Position numbers and translations under genes: made by a program
Assembly: GCA_016191895.1 (NCBI GenBank)
Contig: JACPVD010000143.1
Location: 1-10,491, forward strand
DNA: 10,491 nucleotides
Source: Chloroflexota bacterium
GTDB lineage: Bacteria; Chloroflexota; Anaerolineae; Anaerolineales; Villigracilaceae
Direction of reading: 5' to 3'
The notes under the pieces: model-generated
The model's input: only the letters and a program-made list of their open reading frames with translations
What the model was told of the DNA's origin: nothing
Databases searched by the model: none
Shown: positions 6,272 to 10,491 of the stretch, one piece after another
Position numbering within the stretch: the first letter of the stretch is position 1
Layout of the letters: every line of letters begins with the position of its first letter

Positions 6272-6385
6272 TGGTCGAGTAGTCATGCGTGTTCGTCGCA
6301 AGGTGTATCAAGACCAACGTATTTACATAAAAGTGGCGGCCTCGATATGACATTCGCCAAAGAACGGCGAATGTCCACTCGACCA
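6272..6385 (-). repeat. Cloverleaf-like repeat R2b directly upstream of the ATPase gene
   Basis: The outer arms TGGTCGAGT (6272-6280) and ACTCGACCA (6377-6385) are perfectly complementary. Inside, GACATTCGCC (6349-6358) and GGCGAATGTC (6366-6375) form a perfect 10-bp stem with loop AAAGAAC. TGCG (6285-6288) and CGCA (6297-6300) form a small stem around a TTCG-containing loop. The reverse complement of 6272-6314 aligns with the right half of R2a at about two thirds of positions, mostly transitions, including shared ACGAAC and CTACTCGAC. It is therefore a diverged copy in the opposite orientation. The rest of the gap 6261-6425 shows nothing else I recognise. Confidence 0.6.
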
Positions 6386-6425
6386 CCAGATGACTGTCGT
6401 TTGAATCGATATTGGTAAATAGCGC

Positions 6426-6683
6426 CTATGCGGGCACAACTTCAACTGCGTTTGTCCATAATTCGTATTCGCTCAAATCCAATTTGTCGCTCCATGAAAT
6501 ACCATAACCGCCCGCATCCACTTTAACCTGCTTAAAAAACGCCTCATTTTCCAGCGGCTTGAACATATCGTGCTTTTCAATAAGAGGTTTGCAATCGTAT
6601 GTTTTCTCTACTTCATTTGAAAACTTGAGCAGTAATTTTTTATTTGACAATGGTTGAACAAATAAGACTTTTGGCGTATCCAT
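6426..6683 (-). CDS. DUF2442 family small protein
   Basis: This 85-residue protein resembles DUF2442: an N-terminal VLFVQPLSNKKLLLKFSNEVEKTYD and a C-terminal stretch GGYGISWSDKLDLSEYELW. The family is a small two-layer fold of unknown biochemical function. It is often found beside DUF4160, as here, and the pair is sometimes suggested to be toxin-antitoxin-like; I know of no firm proof. ATG 6683 is only 4 nt after the DUF4160 stop and is preceded on the minus strand by GGAG at a 7-nt spacing, so the two are co-transcribed. Its sequence looks more AT-rich than the flanking ABC transporter genes, which is compatible with later acquisition. Confidence 0.8.
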   Translation of the reverse strand: MDTPKVLFVQPLSNKKLLLKFSNEVEKTYDCKPLIEKHDMFKPLENEAFFKQVKVDAGGYGISWSDKLDLSEYELWTNAVEVVPA

Positions 6684-6687
6684 ATAT

Positions 6688-6942
6688 CTACTCCAATCCG
6701 GGCAGTTGCTTGAGTTCGTTTGTCTCCCACATGCGAAGCAATTCGCTTTTATACTCAGATGCCCATTCTTTGACCAGCTTATGCGCTCGTGATGGGAGAT
6801 CGCCCTCCATCATTTCCAAAGTTTGGATACTGTAAACTGCGTTAAATTCACCGTAGACCGCATGAAAATGCGGAACGCCATGCTCGCTCTGGCTGAAATA
6901 CATTTTGATGATGATGCCGTAAAAACGGGCAATTACTGGCAT
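6688..6942 (-). CDS. DUF4160 family small protein
   Basis: This 84-residue protein starts MPVIARFYGIIIKMYF, followed by HGVPHFHAVYGEF (residues 21-33) and SRAHKLVKEWASEYKSELLRMWE near the end. This is the typical DUF4160 arrangement, with an HFHA motif and a helical C-terminus. The biochemical role is unknown; with DUF2442 it is sometimes viewed as a toxin-antitoxin-like module. I chose ATG 6942 because AGGAG lies 8 nt upstream and the family begins MP.I.RF at this point. An earlier in-frame ATG at 7005 would run through the terminator hairpin and is unlikely. The gene has its own extended -10 promoter and lies inside what would otherwise be a binding protein-ATPase-permease operon. Confidence 0.82.
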   Translation of the reverse strand: MPVIARFYGIIIKMYFSQSEHGVPHFHAVYGEFNAVYSIQTLEMMEGDLPSRAHKLVKEWASEYKSELLRMWETNELKQLPGLE

Positions 6943-6961
6943 GTTTTGTTCTCCTGTAAAA

Positions 6962-6970
6962 AGTATACCA
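6962..6970 (-). promoter_or_regulatory. Extended -10 promoter of the DUF4160-DUF2442 unit
   Basis: On the minus strand TGGTATACT (6970-6962) is an extended -10 element (TGnTATACT). Transcription would start near 6955, about 13 nt before ATG 6942, leaving just room for the AGGAG ribosome binding site. There is no good -35 hexamer, which extended -10 promoters can do without. It directly follows the terminator of the upstream gene. Confidence 0.55.
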
Positions 6971-6984
6971 TCACGGAACATCAC

Positions 6985-7026
6985 TAAAAAGTGACAGCCA
7001 TCCATTCTTCGGGGCGGCTGTCACTT
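6985..7026 (-). terminator. Rho-independent terminator of the substrate-binding protein gene
   Basis: On the minus strand AAGTGACAGCC (7026-7016) pairs perfectly with GGCTGTCACTT (6999-6989), an 11-bp stem with a 16-nt loop. It is followed directly by further T residues, giving a run of TTTTT. It begins 24 nt after the stop codon ending at 7051. This is the clearest intrinsic terminator in the window and shows that the binding-protein transcript mostly ends before DUF4160. Confidence 0.85.
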
Positions 7027-7050
7027 GATTATAACGGGAACAACTGTCGG

Positions 7051-8013
7051 CTAGGGAAGAAGCGAGGGATTGACCGAGTCCGCATAGGAAACGTCAACGC
7101 TCAACATTCCTTTTTCCTTTACCCATGCCAGGGCGTCATCCCATTCCTCTTTGGTGGGGATGCCTGCGATGGGAAAGGGCGGAATATTGTAGCTTTCAAG
7201 CAACGGCGGCGGGACGAGTTTCTGGTCGCTCAAGACGTTGATATATTTTTTCGGGTCTTTGTTTAGCATGGTTACTGCTTCTTCAAATGCGGCAAGAAAC
7301 GCCTTCACCGCTTCCGGGTTGGCGTCGATGACTTCTTGGCGAAAAGAGATCACACTGAAACCGTATTCGGGGTGTTTAGAGTCGTCGAGCACGATCACCG
7401 CGCCTTGTTGTACAGCCAGCGCTCCAAGCGGATCGGGAAGCACGCCCGCATTGAGTTCGCCCGAAGCAAGCAAGGCCATGCGGTCGGGAATCTTCGGAAC
7501 GGCAATGGTTTTGATCTCGTCGCTGGTCAGGCCTTCGGCTTGCAGGAGTCGCTCGGTGACGTATTCGATGATCGTGCCTTGCGACACGCCGATCTCGATT
7601 CCTTTCAATCCCTGCGCGTCGGTAATTCCGCTTTTAGCGGAGGCAATGATAAAGAAGTGACCCGCGTTTTCAGTGGGATGTAACGCATAACGGACTGCCT
7701 GTACTTGAACTTTTTCCTTGTTGAACAACATGACCGAAATCGTCTCGTTAACCATACCGTCAGCCTGACCAGCCCCAACGAGTTGATCGCGTTCCGGGGC
7801 GGATGCGACAGGGATGAACTCCACGTTAACGCCATGTTTTGCAAAGAGACCTTCCTGTTGCGCCACAAACATCGGAAGGGTATCTATGATCGGCAGGACG
7901 GCGATCTTCAATGTAGAGACCTCCTGTTGTGGAGGCTGGGTTGCGGCAGGAACGCATGAAGCCGCCAATAACGCAATAGCGAGGAACATAAACACAGGCT
8001 TGATTCGATTCAT
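7051..8013 (-). CDS. ABC transporter substrate-binding lipoprotein (NMT1/ThiY/SsuA-like)
   Basis: This 320-residue periplasmic-type binding protein fold of the NMT1/SsuA kind captures a solute outside the membrane. The N-terminus MNRIKPVFMFLAIALLAASC is a lipoprotein signal peptide with the lipidated cysteine at residue 20, followed by a Pro/Gln-rich linker. The mature part starts TLKIAVLPIIDTLPMFVAQQEGLFAKHGVNVEF, the usual first lobe of this family, and contains GAGQADGMVNE and GIEIGVSQGTIIEYVTERLL. The substrate could be a sulfonate, nitrate or a thiamine/riboflavin precursor; no adjacent metabolic gene or recognisable riboswitch decides it. The partner permease and ATPase are probably those at 4735-6260. 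The start at ATG 8013 is supported by AGGAG 9 nt upstream. A sigma70-type promoter precedes it and a strong terminator follows. Confidence 0.9.
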   Translation of the reverse strand: MNRIKPVFMFLAIALLAASCVPAATQPPQQEVSTLKIAVLPIIDTLPMFVAQQEGLFAKHGVNVEFIPVASAPERDQLVGAGQADGMVNETISVMLFNKEKVQVQAVRYALHPTENAGHFFIIASAKSGITDAQGLKGIEIGVSQGTIIEYVTERLLQAEGLTSDEIKTIAVPKIPDRMALLASGELNAGVLPDPLGALAVQQGAVIVLDDSKHPEYGFSVISFRQEVIDANPEAVKAFLAAFEEAVTMLNKDPKKYINVLSDQKLVPPPLLESYNIPPFPIAGIPTKEEWDDALAWVKEKGMLSVDVSYADSVNPSLLP

Positions 8014-8033
8014 TCTTTTTTTCTCCTATTTTT

Positions 8034-8049
8034 ATGCGGTTTCCCGCAT
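8034..8049 (-). promoter_or_regulatory. GAAA-capped leader hairpin before the binding-protein gene
   Basis: On the minus strand ATGCGG (8049-8044) and CCGCAT (8039-8034) form a 6-bp stem closed by a GAAA tetraloop. It lies in the presumed leader, seven bases before the AGGAG site (8027-8023). It could stabilise the mRNA or affect ribosome access. It is too small to be a known metabolite riboswitch. Confidence 0.4.
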
Positions 8050-8063
8050 TTCAGATAAAGCGG

Positions 8064-8098
8064 AGAATAGCGGAATCAAAAGGTCACGTCAAGTGACG
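8064..8098 (-). promoter_or_regulatory. Sigma70-type promoter with palindrome over the -35 box
   Basis: On the minus strand TTGACG (8092-8087) is followed after exactly 17 bp by TATTCT (8069-8064), five and four matches to the consensus hexamers. Transcription would begin near 8057, giving a leader of about 44 nt for the gene at 8013. The -35 box lies inside a palindrome of CGTCA and TGACG arms around two central bases (8087-8098), a plausible repressor or activator site. Confidence 0.6.
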
Positions 8099-8169
8099 CG
8101 TCTCATGTTATCTTTATGACATTTGCTTTAGAATCAGGGCAATCTGCCCGCCCTGCCTTTGCGCAAGTG

Positions 8170-8175
8170 TATAAT
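8170..8175 (+). promoter_or_regulatory. -10 element of the membrane protein-carboxylase operon
   Basis: A consensus TATAAT lies 18 nt before ATG 8194 and would give a leader of about 12 nt. I find no -35 box at 16-18 bp. There is no Shine-Dalgarno sequence between the -10 and the ATG, so translation would depend on a very short leader. Confidence 0.5.
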
Positions 8176-8193
8176 TCGGCAACGCTTCGACGC

Positions 8194-8610
8194 ATGAACA
8201 AACATCCCTTTCGAGTAACCCTCCTGCTCTGGCTGGTGTTATGTCTGACAGCATGGAACGCCGTCCGCTTGTGGACGGCGCTTGCATGGCAAAACACGCT
8301 GAATGAATTTTCGGCGCAGCCTGCGCCAGCCATCACCGCCCTCAGCGGCGGGCTTTGGCTGACAGTGGGAATCGTCCTCGCATGGGGCATTTGGCAGAAA
8401 AAGGCCTGGGCGCGGATATTGCTCCTCGGGGCCACAGGCAGTTACACGGTCTGGTATTGGAGCGAGAGGCTCATCTGGCAGGGGCCGCGCCCCGATTGGC
8501 TGTTCGCTGTTGTAGTAAACTTGGCGGGGATCATCTTCATCCTATTCACGACGAAATCACTGACGAGAGAGGCTTATGAGCGAGCAATCGAACATCCAAA
8601 AATTGATTGA
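8194..8610 (+). CDS. Hypothetical four-helix membrane protein
   Basis: I do not recognise this family. From ATG 8194 it is 138 residues with four hydrophobic segments at about residues 8-30, 45-68, 73-92 and 102-120, separated by short loops rich in Trp, and a charged C-terminal tail ([15 protein letters not shown]). The frame is open upstream to ATG 8116, but the extra 26 residues would begin before the TATAAT at 8170-8175, so 8194 is the better start; it has no ribosome binding site. The 3' end overlaps the carboxyltransferase gene by 35 nt in another frame, so expression is probably linked. A role in membrane anchoring or in a process using the carboxylase product is possible but unproven. 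Confidence 0.7.
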   Translation: MNKHPFRVTLLLWLVLCLTAWNAVRLWTALAWQNTLNEFSAQPAPAITALSGGLWLTVGIVLAWGIWQKKAWARILLLGATGSYTVWYWSERLIWQGPRPDWLFAVVVNLAGIIFILFTTKSLTREAYERAIEHPKID

Positions 8611-10123
8611 ATTGAAAACGCAATCGCGGCTCGGCGGCGGACAGGCCCGCATCGACGCGCAACATAAAAAGGGACGGCTGACCGCGCGCGAACGACTCGA
8701 CCTGTTGCTCGACAAAGGCTCCTTTCGCGAAGTGGACGCGTTCGTCGTCCATCGCACAACCGACTTCGGACTCGACGAGCAAAAATTCATGAGCGATTCT
8801 GTAGTAACGGGCTGGGGAACCATCGACAGCCGCCTTGTGTATGTATATTCGCAGGACTTTACCGTATTTGGCGGAAGCCTCGGCGAAGTGCATGCGGAAA
8901 AGATATGCAAGATCATGGACATGGCGATGAAGAGTGGAGCGCCGATCATCGGCCTGAACGACTCGGGCGGCGCGCGCATCCAGGAGGGAGTTGTATCGCT
9001 TGCGGGCTACGCTGATATTTTTCTGCGCAACACTCTGGCGTCTGGAGTCATTCCACAGATTTCGGCGATCATGGGACCATGCGCCGGCGGCGCGGTGTAT
9101 TCCCCGGCATTGACCGATTTCATTTTCATGGTGCGCGATACTTCGTATATGTTCGTGACCGGCCCCGATGTAGTGAAAGCCGTGACACACGAGGAAGTGA
9201 CGCAGGAGGAACTCGGCGGCGCAAGCGTACATTCGGAAAAATCGGGCGTGTGCCATCTCGCAGCAGATAGCGAAGCGGATACGCTGTATCTCATTCGCAA
9301 ACTGCTGAGTTACCTGCCGCAAAACAACATGGAAGACGCCCCCTTTGTGCAGGGGGACGATCCATTACGCATGGAAGAGGGACTCAATAACATCATCCCC
9401 GACGATGCGAACAAGCCATACGACATCAAGGATGTGATTCGCATGATCATGGATGGCGGACAGTTTTACGAAATCCACGAGAATTACGCGATGAACGTGG
9501 TGGTGGGATTTGCGCGCCTGGGCGGCCATTCGATCGGCATTGTGGCAAACCAACCCGCGGTGCTGGCCGGCGTGCTGGATATCGACGCGAGTGAAAAAGC
9601 GGCGCGGTTTGTGCGCTTCTGCGATTCGTTCAACATCCCCATTATTACTTTTGAAGACGTGCCCGGCTTTTTACCCGGTACATTTCAGGAGCATCATGGC
9701 ATCATCCGTTCCGGCGCGAAATTGCTTTATGCCTATTGCGAAGCGACGGTTCCCAAGTTAACCGTCATCACCCGCAAGGCCTATGGCGGCGCATACTGCG
9801 TGATGTCTTCCAAGCATATTCGCAGTGACGTGAACTTTGCCTGGCCGACGGCGGAGATTGCCGTGATGGGACCCGACGGCGCGGTGAACATCATTTTCCG
9901 TAAAGAACTCGAAGCGGCGGAAGACCCCGTACAAAAGAAAGCCGAACTGGTGGCCGATTACAAGGAAAAATTTGCAAATCCCTATGTGGCTGCGCAACGC
10001 GGATACATCGACGATGTGATTGAGCCGAAGGAAACCCGTCCGCGTTTGATCAACGCGCTGGAAATGCTCACCAACAAGCGCGACGCAAGCCCCGCGAAGA
10101 AACACGGGAACATTCCGCTATGA
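8576..10123 (+). CDS. Acyl-CoA carboxylase carboxyltransferase (beta) subunit, PccB family
   Basis: This intact 515-residue carboxyltransferase moves the carboxyl group from carboxybiotin to an acyl-CoA. It has both crotonase-like halves. The N half contains [16 protein letters not shown] (36-50), [12 protein letters not shown] (128-139) and the oxyanion segment [11 protein letters not shown] (167-177). The C half contains [29 protein letters not shown] (359-387), the second oxyanion segment [14 protein letters not shown] (401-414) and [14 protein letters not shown] (431-444). The end KKHGNIPL is typical of PccB. Position 408, usually Asp in propionyl-CoA enzymes, is Cys, so propionyl- versus acetyl-CoA preference is open. 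The start at ATG 8576 has GAGAGG (8567-8572) three bases upstream. The stop overlaps the next start as ATGA; the biotin carboxylase partner follows. Confidence 0.95.
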   Translation: MSEQSNIQKLIELKTQSRLGGGQARIDAQHKKGRLTARERLDLLLDKGSFREVDAFVVHRTTDFGLDEQKFMSDSVVTGWGTIDSRLVYVYSQDFTVFGGSLGEVHAEKICKIMDMAMKSGAPIIGLNDSGGARIQEGVVSLAGYADIFLRNTLASGVIPQISAIMGPCAGGAVYSPALTDFIFMVRDTSYMFVTGPDVVKAVTHEEVTQEELGGASVHSEKSGVCHLAADSEADTLYLIRKLLSYLPQNNMEDAPFVQGDDPLRMEEGLNNIIPDDANKPYDIKDVIRMIMDGGQFYEIHENYAMNVVVGFARLGGHSIGIVANQPAVLAGVLDIDASEKAARFVRFCDSFNIPIITFEDVPGFLPGTFQEHHGIIRSGAKLLYAYCEATVPKLTVITRKAYGGAYCVMSSKHIRSDVNFAWPTAEIAVMGPDGAVNIIFRKELEAAEDPVQKKAELVADYKEKFANPYVAAQRGYIDDVIEPKETRPRLINALEMLTNKRDASPAKKHGNIPL

Positions 10124-10491
10124 CGACTTTGACGACCAAAGTTACGCGCTCGCTCATGTTCAAGAAAGTGCTGGTTGCAAACCGCGGCGAGATCGCGGTG
10201 CGCATCATCCGCGCCTGCCGCGAACTCGGCATCGGCACAGTGGCCGTTTTTTCGGAAGCCGACCGCAACGCGCTTCACGTGCGCTATGCGGATGAAGCGT
10301 ATTTGATCGGCCCCGCTCCCTCGCGCGAATCGTATCTTCGCGCCGATAAAATTTTCGATGTCGCCAAAAAATCGGACGCGGACGCCATTCATCCCGGCTA
10401 TGGCTTTCTCGCGGAACGCGAAGACTTTGCCGCGAAATGTGTCGAATTGGGAATCAAATTTATCGGGCCTAAACCGTCGTCCATTGCGGCG
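10120..10491 (+). CDS. Biotin carboxylase subunit of acyl-CoA carboxylase (partial)
   Basis: The first 124 codons are present; the gene runs off the right edge. [25 protein letters not shown] begins at residue 14, and HPGYGFLAE and [11 protein letters not shown] follow. Together they form the N-terminal domain of biotin carboxylases such as AccC and PccA, which carboxylate biotin using ATP and bicarbonate. Whether a biotin carrier domain is fused at the C-terminus cannot be seen. ATG 10120 overlaps the stop of the carboxyltransferase (ATGA), which favours it by coupling. The in-frame ATG 10156 gives the conventional [11 protein letters not shown] start and would drop a 12-residue leader ([12 protein letters not shown]). 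With the preceding gene it forms one enzyme complex. Confidence 0.93.
   Translation, partial: MTTLTTKVTRSLMFKKVLVANRGEIAVRIIRACRELGIGTVAVFSEADRNALHVRYADEAYLIGPAPSRESYLRADKIFDVAKKSDADAIHPGYGFLAEREDFAAKCVELGIKFIGPKPSSIAA

Noticed and set aside
8014..8063. Possible TPP or other riboswitch ahead of the binding-protein gene.
   Set aside because: The leader is only about 44 nt with one 6-bp hairpin, too short for a known aptamer, and no conserved TPP motif is seen.
8546..9322. Long open frame (258 codons) opposite the carboxyltransferase.
   Set aside because: It is antisense to an intact, strongly recognised PccB-family gene, and its translation is Arg/His/Cys-rich without domain features.

Overview
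The window looks like ordinary chromosome from a free-living bacterium. It has moderately high GC, short intergenic gaps and mostly housekeeping or transport genes. The gene styles (menaquinone genes, a PccB-type carboxylase operon, repeat-derived protein tails, dispersed hairpins between genes) would suit a Chloroflexota/Anaerolineae-like genome. That placement is an impression from style, not a marker-gene result. There are no rRNA or tRNA genes, CRISPR arrays, transposases or phage genes, and I see no clearly new multi-gene system. The less ordinary material is in the intergenic and junction DNA.

Layout. At 1-294 (-) is the 5' part of a PaaI-like hotdog thioesterase, divergent from a D-2-hydroxyacid dehydrogenase (316-1308, +). 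Their start codons are 21 bp apart around one symmetric -10 region. A 208-bp gap with a 19-bp perfect hairpin leads to an MFS exporter (1517-2749, +). A second related hairpin lies between that gene and convergent ubiE/menG (2852-3550, -). menA (3707-4597, +) is divergent from ubiE, so the last two steps of menaquinone synthesis (prenylation, then C-methylation) are side by side. A cloverleaf-like repeat fills the convergent gap 4598-4734.

An ABC importer follows on the minus strand: permease (4735-5475), ATPase (5472-6260) and, further upstream, a lipoprotein substrate-binding protein (7051-8013). A small two-gene unit, DUF4160 (6688-6942) and DUF2442 (6426-6683), sits between binding protein and ATPase with its own promoter. 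A clear terminator closes the binding-protein gene just before it. A second cloverleaf-like repeat lies directly in front of the ATPase start, in the opposite orientation to the first, so the pair brackets the ATPase-permease unit. A third repeat type is read in frame as the ATPase C-terminal tail and forms a hairpin over the permease ribosome binding site.

On the plus strand, 8194 to the window end is a tightly packed operon: a four-helix membrane protein, a PccB-type carboxyltransferase overlapping it by 35 nt, and a biotin carboxylase starting in an ATGA overlap and running off the edge. The last two are subunits of a biotin-dependent acyl-CoA carboxylase.
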